Shown: positions 12,701 through 26,927, counted from the first letter of the stretch. The stretch: 64,000 nucleotides of DNA from Stichopus chloronotus (GCA_021234535.1 CM037830.1:9613252-9677251); one strand, 5' to 3'. The notes: generated by a model not told the origin, from the letters alone. Translations and numbers: made by a program.

Positions 12701-12772
12701 CGGTTTTCTGTTCTTATTAAGACTGCCTTTTGGTCTCCCTCTTGGCCTTTTTATTTTTGGCTCAGTGGGTTC
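12701..12772 (-). CDS. HMGA: HMGA-like protein, AT-hook exon 2
   Basis: Internal exon of 24 codons (residues 57-80 if no exon is missed), between a pyrimidine-rich acceptor ending TTTTCCAG and a donor CCG|GTAATT. It begins and ends in phase 0, so it joins exon 1 in frame. It reads EPTEPKIKRPRGRPKGS, then LNKNRKP; the AT-hook core is PRGRP at residues 66-70. Vertebrate HMGA2 exon 2 has the same Glu-Pro start and KRPRGRPKGS hook. A longer open frame covers this exon but continues into flanking intron on both sides. About 70 nt inside the following intron is a 12-bp perfect hairpin (12603-12633). Confidence 0.88.
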
Positions 12773-13799
12773 CTGGAAAATGGAAAACAAAACATAAAGC
12801 TCATTTACAAACTGGCATGTAACATGTAGTAAGTTACATACATTCCACTTATCTGCTTCACCTTGAAGAAGTTGTGGTTCAGACAGAATGAAAGGGTGGA
12901 CCAAAATATGGAAACTTCATTCTCCCTGTTCTGCATGTTGTTTGTAAGTACCAAGCATAAAGTAACAAAAACATTCCTAAGTGTAAAAGAATAATGAATT
13001 CATTTCCAGTTTGGAACGACAAAGTTGTAACACAACAAATCGGAGTGAACACAGGACAAGAGCAGTAGACATATATGAAATCCAAACAAAAATAAAACAC
13101 AAAGGCAATCCACGGAGCTGCATCTCATCCCTATTGTTGTCCATAATCATTCCCTGATTTGTATCATTGTTGATCTAGAGTTAGATCGAACACCCAGCGC
13201 TTTACATTACACATGGTACATACTGTAAGTACACGTAGCTAGGCGCAGCACGCTCGGCCATGGATGTGCAAGAAACACACAAGTGCTTTGTAAATGTGGC
13301 AGCCACAAGTGCATGTCAAAGCACATATTCTCATGCAGATCACGTGTGCGTCAAAGTAATCCTTTGATTTTCTTCATTCCTCAGATCAGCCACTCTGGGT
13401 GTTTTGTAATACTGTAGTTCTTAGAAACACGTCACAATACTTTGTATTACCCAATTTCTTTTCCTGCCAAAACGCACTGTAAACAACTCAATTCCTTGGC
13501 TGGTGTATACACGACATGTACAGGGTAACAGTAAAAACATACTGAGTAGGGGTATTACCAAAACATGGAAAATGACATTGTTCTTAAATATAATCGCTCA
13601 GTCCAAACATGGTTGCATAGACTGAATTACTGAGTCACGTTTTATGGAAAGGTAAAGATATAATAAGTTATGCTGCACCTTATACTAACAGAACATACCT
13701 AATATACTATAAACTACAACACTACATATCATAATCAGGTACCTACCGTAAGACCAAGTTTGAAGTTCATTAAACTTACTGTCTAGCAGGAAATTGCCA

Positions 13800-15060
13800 C
13801 ACACTTTTTCAGAGCATTTTGTTCATTAGAGATTTGACCTGTGACCTCTAACCTTTGACCTCTCACCTTAAATACTGATGGGAGACACAACTTCAGACCA
13901 TGGGTCACGTATCTACCAACTTCCACCAACATCAGCCTCATTTTTAGATATAGTCTTGTATACCAGTCATATATTTAAAGGTCCCACTCAAATAGCCATT
14001 TTGGATGAAGAAATACAGCAAAAATAAGATTTTCACTAATATGTCCTTTGACCTTAAATTTTGATGGAAGACACAACTTTAGACCATGGCTCACCTACAG
14101 TATCTCCCAACTTCAACCCTCATCAGTTTTTCGGTCTAGGAGTTGCAGACGTTTTTTTCTTTCAAGTTTGACCTTTGACCTCTGAAGTTCACCTTTGACC
14201 TCAAAACACTTACAAACAAGATTTGTTTGGATAAAATCTTACATGCTGGTCACAAATTTTAACGTCCCATGTGAATAGCCGTTTTGGATTACAAAATCCA
14301 GAAGAAATAATATTTTCACTAATTTGACCTTTGACATCTGACCTTAAAATTTGATGGAAGACAAAACTTAAGATCACGTGTGACGTATCTACCAACTTCC
14401 ACCCTCATCAGCTTTGCAGTATAGGAGGAGTTGCAGATGCAAACTTTTGGTGTAAAATTTGACATTTGACCTCTGAACTTGAACTTTGACCTCACAACAT
14501 ATATAAATATGATTTTTAGATAAAATCTTGTGTTCCTGTCATATATTTAAAGGTCCTACCTACGTAGCCATTTTGTATTAAATAGAAAAAATTTTTCACT
14601 AATTTGACCTTTGACCTTAAAATTTGATGGGAGGCATAAATTCCTATCTACCAACTTTGACCTTCATCAGCTTTGCAGTCTAGGAGGAGTTGCAGATGCA
14701 AACTTTTCGGTGTCAAATTTGACGTTAGACCATTGACCTCAAAACACATACAAACATGATTTTTAGATAAAATCTTGTATACTGGTCACATATTTGAAGG
14801 TCCCATTCAAATAGCCATTTTGAATTAAGAAATACAGTGGAAATAAGATTTTCACTAATATGTCCTTTAACCTCTTACCTTAAATTTTGACGGCATACAT
14901 AACTTCAGACCATGGGTCACCTACCTTCCAACTTTGACCCTCATTGGCTTTGCAGTAAAGGAGGAGTTGCAAAAGCAAACTTTTGAAACTGAAACACTCT
15001 TTTGCACAAACACACACACACATCTTCACATATTTTGACCCCTACCATGATGAGATGGTC
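13800..15060 (+). repeat. tandem repeat, ~265-290-bp units with TGACCTTTGACCT blocks
   Basis: About four to five units share, in order, a TTTGACCTTTGACCTCTGAA block, AACATGATTTTTAGATAAAA, AAAGGTCCC...AGCCATTTTG, TTTTCACTAATTTGACC, TTTGATGG.AGACA, and ACCAACTT..ACCCTCATCAGC. Block spacings are 186 (first unit shortened), ~290, ~272 and ~264. Exact TGACCTTTGACCT is at 14169-14181 and 14605-14617. A CA-rich tract closes the array near 15010. It is a different family from the 145-bp core repeats but shares the TGACCT words and the CA tail. Confidence 0.7.
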
Positions 15061-18000
15061 CCAGGTCACATTAAGTACCATACCAGGTCAGACCCCCCAT
15101 GTCTCATTTATCAACAGTACATAATGTCATCATGGCAACTGTTGCTATAGCAACTGAGAGCGCCATAATACACTTTGAAGTCCCAAAACAACTACAATAC
15201 TATCAAACTTATCAAAACTTACAACAAGTATCAATCAATCCTAGATATAGGCCTACTGTATTTACATGAATGGCAATTATGGGCCATGCATTTTGCCATT
15301 ACTGTTCATTCCATCACTTTAGCATGTAAGGGCTAAGCAACAAAGGGGAATCACCTCAAAATGATATTTTCTATCTTCTGACTGATTGCACTTGGACATC
15401 AGTAAACATTGCTGAACTTTTGTACTTGATAAAATGAAGGATTGAGGTGAGTGGGTCACTGAAACCATTAGTGAAACTCTGACTTTTTCTTTATAGGTCA
15501 ATTTTCGTCTGGGTATTAAGTTCAGGTCTTCGAAGCAATCTGAACATGCAGTGAAAACAATCTATGTCACAAGCGGCCAGTGCCCGAATGCCCTTCCTGC
15601 CAAAATTTCCCGTTTATGGAGAAAGTAAACAAATGCGTTTGGGACAAAAACTTTTCATTGACTGTACAAGCATGCATGTGATGTATGGTATTATAATTTG
15701 CTAATTTTCTCCTGGTTTTTTTTTTTTTTAAAGAAAACACATCGATATGCATGACATAGTGTATGATGGCAAAATTAGAAGTACAAGTGCATCTGAATTC
15801 TGCTGAATGTGCTAAACTTTACAATTTAATGACCTGACAAAGTGCTACGAAAATTATTGAACATGGTCACTTACTCCAGCAAATGAGGATTGCTGTGCCA
15901 AAATCTTTGTGGTGAAGTCACTAACATTTCACATGCCACAACTCCACCCCATCTGTCGAAACATTTAACAGTGCTTTAATTAATCACTCACGACACCAAA
16001 TTCTACTCTTTCAGGAGAAAGAGATAACAGAGATGTACCCTCACTTTAGAGAAATCTTATTTAAGTTGGCAAATGAGAGATAATGAAAAAAAAAACATTG
16101 ATAGACACTACTTTTGTTTTTTGAAGGAAATTGTGCTAATTAAATCTTATTTGCCAGGCTAGTAGGTTCGGCTGAGGTTAGCTTTGAAGCCAGTTGAGTG
16201 GCCTTAGCGACCACTCTGTGACCTCTGTGAGATTATCACGCGCTTTAAATTCAGATTTGTTTTGTATGTGAGTTGTGCTGATGAACATTGACTAACTTTC
16301 AGTTACAGATGGCAATCATCCAAACTAGGACTCTAGCTCTGTCAATGACCTGAAATTCAAGTAAACAGATAATTTTACATGAATTAAACATGCATGGAAT
16401 AGATCTACAAAAAACAAAAACCCTGAGTTATGCTGTGTCAATAAATGTGTCATTCCACATCAACTGTACTGTAGTATATATATTGTCCTGAAATGTTTAA
16501 ATGTCCAAATATGGTTACCATTAAGTCAAACATTTTCACATTTCTGTTGGCTAGCCAAAAGGTTAATTTTTTTTCCGCTTAAAAGTCGAATATTGGCTGT
16601 GTTTGCGTAATATATCTACTGTAGATCAATGTGTCCACATGAGGAAGGATGACAAATAGCAGAAAGACACAATGCACTAGCTTCCCCTGGGGTTCCCTTT
16701 AAGTGTCAGTCACTGTGAGCTTTCATCTAGCAAAGTTTTATGAGCGCAAACTGGATGTCACATGGAAATACAGATTTAAGTAGATTGCAGTTGCCAAAGC
16801 TTAATCAAAACTGTTTACCTTAAATTCAAAACTAGCTGAAGGGGATCACACACACGGTAGACCTCATTTCTGCATGAATGAAGTCATCAGAAATTTCCTA
16901 AATTTTATTGTTCATGCAAACTGTGATGACGAGGCTCAACCAATTTATTCCCACCTATAATAAAATGATTTTTGAATTGTGATGATTTAAATCAGTGATT
17001 TAGTTCATTGAAATCACAATTGCCTTTTATGACAGTGATTTCTAAAAACAGCCAAACCAGTCTCAGAGACGATATGTTGGAACTGACAGCTTTTTTTTGC
17101 TTTTTGGCAGGAGAGCTTGAATTTTGTTCCTCTTTGGCACTCTGTATTAACAGGAAATTATACCCTGGACTGTTCTTTTCACTAAAATTAGTTATATTGT
17201 TGTGTACAGTACACACAGAGGACAATGTTAGCATCACATGTACTGTTGTGTACTTGCCATGCTTAGATCGGCTCAAGATGGCATACTTGTCAAAACTGAA
17301 CATGCATGTGCATTACCAATTACCATACAGTTCACTAGCTGTGATGAATGCCATAGACAGCATAGCCAGGAGACAAGTTTATACTTAGCTTGTCAAAGTG
17401 AGTCCCTGCTAATTGCCAGTAGGTGTCCTGTATTTAAAGAAATGTACTCATTATTGAGCAATGTTGATGTTTGTCCAGAGTTAAGACATAAACACATATG
17501 CAGAGTATGTTACATCACTGGTTAAACTTGTTTTAAACACACAAGACCAGAAGAAATTAATTCATGACTCTGTGATCAAATCAGTTCAGTTGGTACTACT
17601 ACAATACTGTCAGAATTTAGTCCATCCTGTTAAGTGGCCCATGCATCACTGGCATGTTGCACCACAATCTAGAAAATGACTTAATTGTCATCACAAATAC
17701 TAAGATCGTTTTTTCCTTCATACAGGTGAAAAGGTATGCAGACGTTTGAAGAGTAACCCAGGATATGAACAAGATCAAAAGCTTGCACTGTGTAGTAAAT
17801 TCCTATCACTTCCAGTCCTTCCATGGAGGAATGTCATTGACTTTACTTTGTGAGAGGACTCTCATTAAAAGGATGGTCTAGCCACAACTTTAGCTTGAAT
17901 ATGTTGAAGGGTAAGTTTATCCAACCATTCTGGTGAAACTTTGATTCAGTTCTCATGTGTAGTTCTCAAGATATTACCAGTTGAAGTTACCCCCTTTTCT

Positions 18001-21000
18001 ACCAACTGTGAACTTGAGGCAAGCAGGAGTGACGTCAACTCCTCACATGGCTGAATAGTCTTTGTTTTCTTTATTACTGAATTTATTATTTCGACCTTGA
18101 GATCAATAGGTGGTCAGCTTAGGTACTGGTTGTGTGAAGGTCGCAAACCTCTTATACCCCTCATACATTCACATTATGATAGCACTAGATATTGAAGTAT
18201 TAAATTTGGTGTAAAGTTTGAAGAAAAACATAAAATGCTTTATCAATGTGGGGAGATGACATCACTCCTGCTTGCTTCAAGTCAACTGTTAGTAACAAAT
18301 GTAGCAAATTCAACTGCTCATATCTCCGGAACCACACATGGAAATTGTATGGAAGTTTCACTGTAATGGTCAGATTAACTTACTCTTCAACATATCAAAG
18401 CTATTTGTGGCTGGACCATCCTTTTAAGATGTACCAGACTGCTGTTACAGTACACTAGAACATGCTAAGTTTGCCGAGACAGGTTACTCGTAGTTTGGAA
18501 TGACATACTTAAAACTTCACTCAGATGACTATCACCATGTAAACACTAGTGAGGATATGCAAGTAAGTACAGTTCTATAATTACAGCTTTGTCATCTCAT
18601 CATGCCTACTACACCTCTCGATTTTGCAATGCCATTGTCTCCTTACTCTGCCATGTCACTGCTGAAGAGAAGCTATCATGAACAACTACAAAAGTGTTTA
18701 GTGATGACACATTTGGCCAAGTTCAAAATTAAAAAATGTCAAGATGATGGGAGTCCTTGAACAGCAAGACAATTAACTGTTCACACACTTACAACCAACA
18801 TGCAGCCGATTATCAACAGCTTTCACAAGAACACTCCTACGATTTTGCCTTTTTTTTTTTCGTGTGACCACGAAAAAGCTCTCCTGAAGTCACTGTTGAA
18901 GAAGGAACACATCAGATTTACGGAGGATATCAGTTACTGTGATTAAAAGAATTAGGATAACTGCACTTGGGGATGGCAGCTGTATGAGAGGAAGATTTTT
19001 TCACTCGACCAAAGGTGACTCTTTTTTCCAGTTGGAGACAGATTTGGAAAGTTAGCACGTTTGGGATTGTTTTGATTTCATATATTGACCCAAATGTGAG
19101 ACACTATTTCCTACATCAGGTTCTACAGGACTGTCATACCATAACAGCATCAATATGCAACAAATTAAACACGTGCAAACATGTTTGAAAAATTGTTATC
19201 TGTGAGCTACCTAGGATGTAGGTTCTCAGAGACACTGCAATGAAAGCCAATAGTGTTTAAAGGTTGGAGTCAACCATGAGAGAGTCAGTTTGTGGTTGGG
19301 ATTTTCATAAAGTTTCTGACCAAATAAGCTCTGTACATGATACTGTATATGTAGATACTTGGAGTCTGCATGACAGCTAGGTCTTCAACTTACACTGCAC
19401 AGTACACTTTGAAAGAGTGAAGATAATTTACCAGTAAACACAAAATTATAACAACCGCTATTGTAATTAACTACTGTAGACTAATAATTGTACAGCATTT
19501 GGAAAGGTGTTACTCTCCATCAGCAAATATGACCTCATCACATGCATATATAAAGATTAACTGTGCATAATTACTGTCAGGATAAGTCTGTAGTTACAGT
19601 ATTACAGAAAATTATGACAGGATTGATGCAGTAGAGGGTGTCATGGTACAGTAATGCTACTACATTGACCTCAATACTGCACAGCAGTTGCTGAATCGCT
19701 GCCATATGAATGATGAGTACATGTAAAACCCACCTGTTTTATTCTGCTGTGGAGGCTCTTTTTTTTTGGTTGTTCAGTCTCACAATATTGATACAGTAGG
19801 ATACTGCAGTACAGTGGCAATTATGCTGTAGAGCCTATACACTTCGGGAGACTGCAGGAGGCGATGTTTTTGTATATAACTTATTGCAAATTGTTTGTTT
19901 TACAGAAAAAAAAAATCACATGTTTAAAGCCAGTATATGTGGACACAGAATGATAGAACATTCCATAATGAGAAAGTACAGTGGTCCTCTTTTCAAGAAA
20001 TACTGTAAGTTTCTCACAGGTAGAAATTCAGTTATTTTTTGCTCAAGACTAACTGTAATTTGTTCACCCAACTTCCAAAATTCAAACGATGCATCTTCTG
20101 TACAGAAAGTTTTGTTCTGAGAAGATGAAATTTTCGTAGAAGTTTAGTGATGAGCCTGAATGGTTCCACATAATGATTAAAGCTATTTTCTTTGTACGAC
20201 ATGTTGGTGCATTGTACATGCCCTGCAGCATTTCTCTTTAGTTAAATGAGAAGACAGATCTACAAAACACTATAAAATGCAACTGCTGCACAAAGACTGC
20301 CTACAGTAAGCATCTGATGTCCATATACCATGCAGAGTTTGTAACATGTGCTTCAAAGGTTATCAACCACATGGCAAACTTTCTTGGAATTGCCTAAAAA
20401 AAATTTCAAGTTGGATTGAACTTTTGCACAGTCCCACCTATTACTTGCAAAGTCCCAGCTATAACTGTCGGACAGACTGACAGTTGAGTATATTTCTAGT
20501 TTTTTGAAAATTTCAAGCAACGAAATTTGCTCAGTGTGCTCACTTTCTACAGAACCTGAAAGTTGCAAGCAGACAGACTGATATTGCACAGCATTTTTAT
20601 CTTTTTGCCTTTGCATGTTAACCAGGCTAAGATTAGCAGGAAAGTGCAGCTACAGTATCACCCCTATCTTATTTATGCTCTCTCACTTATAACAAACCTC
20701 CAAATAACAAAACTTGATAGGAAATTAATATGACTTTTAAAGGTGCTAAAAAGACACACCTTAAACCATTGAGGTTTGGTAGACAGAAAGAAGAGCGTGT
20801 ATGAATATCACAAAAGAGGGGGTAAGTCTTGTACAGTGTTATAAGAACCAAACAGAGCCAGGTGCATGGTAGACATTAGTACAACAGTAAGTAGGAGCCA
20901 GGCAAGTGAGGAGTAAACTATAAAATTTACCATCAAAATAAGCACAAACAAAGAGTAGCCACGTATTTCAATCAATCAATCTACATTGTGACATCTACAG

Positions 21001-22376
21001 TATGTGAGTCGTCATCAGTCCAAGATGTGTGTGAAAATTAGACACTAAATTTTCAACTAATGTATTATGCCATCAGATCGATGCAGAAATGGAAATCCAA
21101 GACCTTTTGCAATGCACAAAATGGAACTTTGAAAATGAGTTTGCAATTTCTGGAGCACAAAACATTGTAGCCCCTCCCACAACATACATGTGCAATACCT
21201 TCTTCTGAGCTGTCACACTACAATTGAAAAATAATGATTGTTAACTTGTTTTGAGACAGTACCTGTGCCAACAAATTTCAGAGGTACCAGGAAAGTTGCA
21301 AAAGGACCTGTAGCACCCATGAATAGGTCAGACATCATGTGAGTATTGGTACCATCAATACCAGTAGAGACAAGGGTACCAGTTTTATCTGCCCATCCCT
21401 ACCATTTTCCAATCTTTGGGTCCCCAGATCAAATTCCCACAGAACCTATGGGAAATTATCAGGTGACTCAAATTTGCCTCATGTGTTCACAAAAGCTGTT
21501 TAAAGTGGTACTGAGGGGGTTACTTGGGCTCCTGTTGTCCAATTTAGGTTGTCTGCTTCATGTTGCTCGGTTGTAGCCAATATGCTGCTGAGGTGGGAAA
21601 GTCCTCCACGCGACTCAGCCTTTGGGAAATTGTCCAAAGACTGAGGGATACACTCTTGTCCATCACTTGGGGACATTAAATGAAAGTCAACAGAGTATGA
21701 TTGGGTCTACATCACAATTGTCTGGTTTCACCACTGCCTCATTACCGTCTGGATACTTATCAAAAAGAGGAGGCAAATCTCACAGGTGTTCATCAATGAC
21801 AAGATGGTATACTGTAGGGTCCTTATGAGTCAATATGGGGCTTCCTGATCCTAAAACTTTCAAATTCAATTCAAACAGGTACTTGAGGTGATGGTCAAAG
21901 TGAATTGAATGATTTATGAAAGGTCTTTTTTTTTCCATCAACTACTGTATGATCTGCTCACATCTGACATTCAAGAAAGTTCTATGAATTGGTAGGGGAT
22001 AAACTTGCCAAATATATAGGAGCAGAGAGGCACAAGTTATTTGCAAACAGTTCTCTGAAAGTTAGGTCATGTATGTATTATGGTGGAATGAATTTCTTTC
22101 TTTTTGTAGGGGTATTTTCCACACAGGCAAAGTCATGTCAATCAGTCTGAAGCAATGTACAGTAAGTCTGTTAATTGCAATGCATGGTGCAGTTTCAAAT
22201 ATTTGCCAACAGTCGTGTTACCTATCTTACTAAGGGGATGTGCAGCATGAATCGTACTACAGGTCAGAACAGCTCAGTGCAACATGTAGTAGCATACATA
22301 TGTGTGCAGCCTAGATAAACAAAAACATGGCTGAGTTTGATGATTGATACAGTACATACAGTAAGAAAGTCACAAT
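15061..22376. other. HMGA-like intron 1, no gene seen
   Basis: AT-rich intronic DNA with scattered TACTGTA/TACAGTA words and one exact TGACGTCA (18030-18037). Open frames up to 126 codons (17008-17388) show no domain, and overlapping ones exist on both strands. Confidence 0.5.
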
Positions 22377-23415
22377 GACTGAAATTCCTTCCAAATATGC
22401 ATGAAAAACAAAGGACATTACACATCAACTCTGAAGTTCAAACACCTTACCCTTCTTGAGACACTATGTCTACAAGATTTCAAAATTCAAACTATGACCT
22501 CTTCTGACCTAACATGACCTTTGACCTCCATAAAAAACGACAGAGATCATCTGCTCATCAAGAGCTACCACTGTTACCAGGTTGAAAATCTACTGTACAA
22601 AGCAACAATTACTGTACAGTAGTTAATAAGGTACAGTATCTTCCAAGGTAGGTTTTCATACTTTAAAGCTAATCTCAAAATTTGGACAACCAACACATCA
22701 AGTTTAAAGTTCCACCAATTTGTCCGTATTGAGATATCACATGTGTTTACAAGGTTTTCAATGACCTCTGTTGACTTCACATGACCTTTGCACTCCACAA
22801 AGAATTACTGATATCATCCACTCAATATGGCTACCAATGTTAACAGTTTGAAGTTCTAGCACCATTCATTTACTCAGATACTGTATCTCCCTTAATAAAA
22901 GGCTTTCATACTTTAAGCTCTGATGACCTCCAATGACCTTTGACCTCCCATGTAAAACAATACCCATCATCTCTTCCAATGGACAATCAAGTTGTAAGTT
23001 CCAGGCAACATTCCCTGTGTTGGAATAACAAGTTTACAAGACTTTTAAGACTTTGACCTCTGCTGACCTCACCTCCCTAAAGAGCATCAATGTTGACAAT
23101 TTGAAGTTTCAGAATCATTTAGTTGCTGAGCTACTGTATCTTCCTTAGTTTTCATAGTTACATACTTCTGGTGACCTCAAATAACCTCTGACCTCCAATA
23201 AATATGATAGGAATCATCTACTCACGACAGTCTACTACGTCCACACCAACTTAGAAGTTCAGGTGCCTTTCCCTTCTTGAGATACAATGTTTACAGGACA
23301 TGGCATACAGGTAACATATACACGTACAGTACACACGTACAGTACACACGTACAGTACACACACACATGCCTTCAGCATTGCATAGATTCCTTGCCTGCC
23401 TTCAGCAAGGAATCA
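22377..23415 (+). mobile_element. HINE/pearl-like element, second copy
   Basis: Starts with a degraded end (TGACTGAAATTCCTTCC) and has five or six core units with TGACCT blocks, two of them exact TGACCTTTGACCT (22515-22527, 22934-22946). A CA-rich tract with three copies of a 14-bp CGTACAGTACACA unit (~23325-23366) follows, then a perfect 10-bp hairpin GATTCCTTGC/GCAAGGAATC (23386-23414). It lies in intron 1 of the HMGA-like gene. Confidence 0.6.
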
Positions 23416-25859
23416 ACCGGCCATTGCAACTTTAATGTAGCATAATGCTGAATAAATAGTATAACAAACCATTTGTGCCAGCTGACTACTGTACGTTGCC
23501 AGTGTTCCATATCATTGGATCTCTCTGGGTGTGATTTTGCTGATTTCATCTGAAAGTTGCAGGTACAGAACAGTGTAAATTATGTACAAAGCACAACTCA
23601 ACAGCCAGGCCACCCTCAAAAAGAGCAGGACAGCCACCATGAAATGAACTCTGGTGACCCTAAATTGTCAAACAGAGCTCCTGTTTCCATCACCAAAAGT
23701 GTGTGTATGGCACAGTAATTTCAGCTCAATGTACTCTGGCAGTGTTGGCAATGCCAGCAGGCTGAAGGTACTAGTCATAGATTATTGCTGTACTGTAGTC
23801 AGATTTACTTGCCTGAATTGTTTGTGAGGAAATTCCTAATAATCTCAATCTTACTGTACACAGTTACAAATCAGGTACACACTATCACAGCACTTGCTGT
23901 TCTGAAGTCATACAACATGGACTGTAGCACCCCTCAGTACACTGTACAACAAACAGACCTTGATAATACCACCCTGCAGTAGCTGCTGTATAGCCAATGC
24001 AACTCAATCCAAGAAATCATGTCACATGCCAATCTTGAAAGACTTGTGTTGACTACATCACAATGTGTTACATGTACAAAATTTAACTTAAATGTGTACA
24101 AGCTAGTCTCTGAGTAAATGTGCACCTGACTAAACTCATAAGATGAAAGGATCGAACTGTACATTTAAGGACACAATTCTGGCAACAAATTACACAACAA
24201 AAAATAGACCTACTGCACAGCATTTTGTAAATTTGGTTGGGATAAACATGAAATGAGAACCTTAACTTCAATGTGATAAGCACAACAGGAGAATACTTCT
24301 ACAAGTACCAGGATTTTCTAAATTATACTTTTATGTGAACTGTAAATATTGGGTAATTTTCAGTTGCAACATTATTACAGTGCTACAAAGGCATCAAACA
24401 ATACACCAAAACAAATTATGCACAAATATCAATTTAATAATCTCAAAAAGTAATTTGTAATGAATTATTACTACATATGTTATTTTTTGTAACAAACAGA
24501 ACATTTTTCACTCACAATGTCACATAATAAACATGTGAGCTACAAATTGTATGTATAACAATTAAACATACAGTACAGTATAAGGTATAGGTCAGTCAGC
24601 AGATATTAGAACGTACTGTATCATTGAAACCTTAATATATAAACAAAATTCAGAGTTTGCTAATTGAATGGTTTCTAACTTTACAGAACAATTAATTTAC
24701 TTTGTTGTCTCTGTTACTGTACGATTCTAAATCAACCACTGCAGCAAAACTGCAGTCATCTCACAAACAGGTGATATGAAGGTCCAGCATACCTGGCAAC
24801 AAATTACAGTATTGATTATTGTGATACCAAATGTATCTCTTCTTTTTAATTCTTACATTTAACATACAGTAAGACTTTGGAATGTCTAGCTGCTCGGAAA
24901 TTCAAAATCCCTTTACAGGTAAATCTACTAATCTTGTTTAAGCAAGTCTGAAGTTACTTTTTAATATATGACCTGAGCTGGTAGGAATTGAACCTGGAAA
25001 TCTGTTATGTTTTATTAGCTGACATTTTACTTTATAAGGGGCAGTGCATACAGAAGGGTATATACGTAGCTGCAAAGAACATGGAAATAGACATACAAGG
25101 GCATCTTGTGCTTTGCATGTGGGTAATGATTCCCTCCATGGCACTGCTTTCTGTCGAAAATTACCAGTCTACCTTTTTTTCTACTAATCTCCCGATTTTT
25201 TTTTGGTCTGAAATGTGTAAATCTCCCTATTTTTTGGTGAGACAGGTTGGCAGGTCTGTGTGTACTATACTAAAGTACTGTACAGTTGCATAAAGCTGTG
25301 GGCCTAAGCTACTGTATTGTGCAGCAATGTGTGCTGAAAGTTAAGGGCAACATCGATGTTGAAATTTATGCATGAAAGAGCTTTAAGATTAATCAGGTAT
25401 GTTTACATCCTAACAGTATACTTGTAAATTCATCCCAAATAGATTGTGCAGCAACAGCTATACAGGATAATACTGCCAATACAGCCATATACTGCACTCT
25501 ACATGCAGTACTGTAGGTGCAGCTAAAGTGAAAATTATAAAGAGATACAATACATTATTCCATGCATGCATGACATTCATGCTAAAGATTCAAACAATCA
25601 TGATACGATATGCACGTAGACTGTTATTGTGTGCATACACAGTAACTGCTGGCAACTGTTATATAGTACATGTTGGGGCCATTTCAGAGGCATATATAAT
25701 AGTACCCCATAAACAAATAGAGAAGCTACATGCAGTGACAATTAGTTGCATATGTAAAGCATACTGAATGTGGCCTAATAATGTGTTGGTAACTACTTCA
25801 GGTATCTTTGTAAATGTAAAAGAAAGCTGCACTGACAAATTTATTTTATTTACATGTAG

Positions 25860-25879
25860 TACAGTATATATATACTGTA
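25860..25879. repeat. 20-bp perfect palindrome
   Basis: TACAGTATATATATACTGTA is its own reverse complement. Lies in intron 1 of the HMGA-like gene, just left of the ~370-bp duplication. Confidence 0.7.
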
Positions 25880-25936
25880 GGTCAACATCAATACAGTATG
25901 CACAGCATCTTTAACTTACTGACTATTAAATCAAAT

Positions 25937-26927
25937 CAACTACTTCAAGGGAAATTGGGCATTTAGAATACACCATGACATACAAAACAAAATAGCGGTA
26001 ATCATTGTTAAACCATTCAGTCTCATCAAAAAACATCTACCAAAGCTTCATCTTCTCAAATCATTATGCAAGTGAATGAGTAATGGAAGATGCATTATTT
26101 GAATTTTGAAAAGTTTGGGTGAACAAATTAGTGTTGAGTAAAAAATAATTGAATTTCTGTAGATCTGTGAGGAGCTTATTTCTTGAAACGAAGGCTACTG
26201 TCCTTCCTTATGTTGAATAATCTATCATTCTAATGTCTACATCCGCAAACATTGGTTTCTTAATTATGGATGTTTTCTCTAAAACAAATGCCTTATTTCC
26301 CTTTAATTTGCAACAATGAAAAATCAGAAACAGCTTCCATAAAAGGACTACTGCCAGCACTGTTGCTGCAATATATTGGAACAGGAGGGTTTACTGCAAC
26401 AAGCAATTCTCCAACTTTACACATCAGGTCAGCTTGCCCAAGGTCAAATCCCTAAAAACATGCACTGTTTGAGTTGTACCACCAGTTACTGGCATTTTCA
26501 CCTTGCTTTCTTGGAAAAAATTATGGGGACAATAAGGCAACAAAGAAGAAAGTATGTACAAACAGTACTTAAAGTGAAAAAGGGCGTTTAGAATACACCA
26601 ACATGACATACAAAAGAATATAGCGGTAATCATTGCTAAAGCATTCAGCCTCATCAATTAACATCTACCAAGGCTTCATCTCCTCAAAACATTATGCATG
26701 TGACGAGTAATGGAAGATGCATCATTTGAATTTTGAAAAGTTTGGGTGAACAAATTAGTTTTGAGCAACAAGTAACTGAATTTCTATCTGTGAGAAGCTT
26801 GTTTCTTGAAAAGAAAGCTACTGTCCTGTCCTTACTTATTTTGAACAATCTATCATTCTACGTCCACAAACATTGCTTTTGAAAATATGGATGATTTCTC
26901 TAAAACAAACGCCCTCTTTCCCTTTAA
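25937..26927 (+). repeat. diverged direct duplication, ~370 bp, offset ~625 bp
   Basis: Segment 25937-26306 recurs at 26562-26927, from TTTAGAATACACCA near the left ends to the CCCTTTAA right ends. Long words are shared (TTTGAATTTTGAAAAGTTTG, AATCTATCATTCTA). There are substitutions and small indels throughout, so it is an old duplication. Neither copy codes; open frames here are not conserved between the two. Confidence 0.75.

Noticed and set aside
17008..17388. 126-codon plus-strand open frame
   Set aside because: Overlaps frames on both strands, lies in an intron, and has no domain or exon boundaries.
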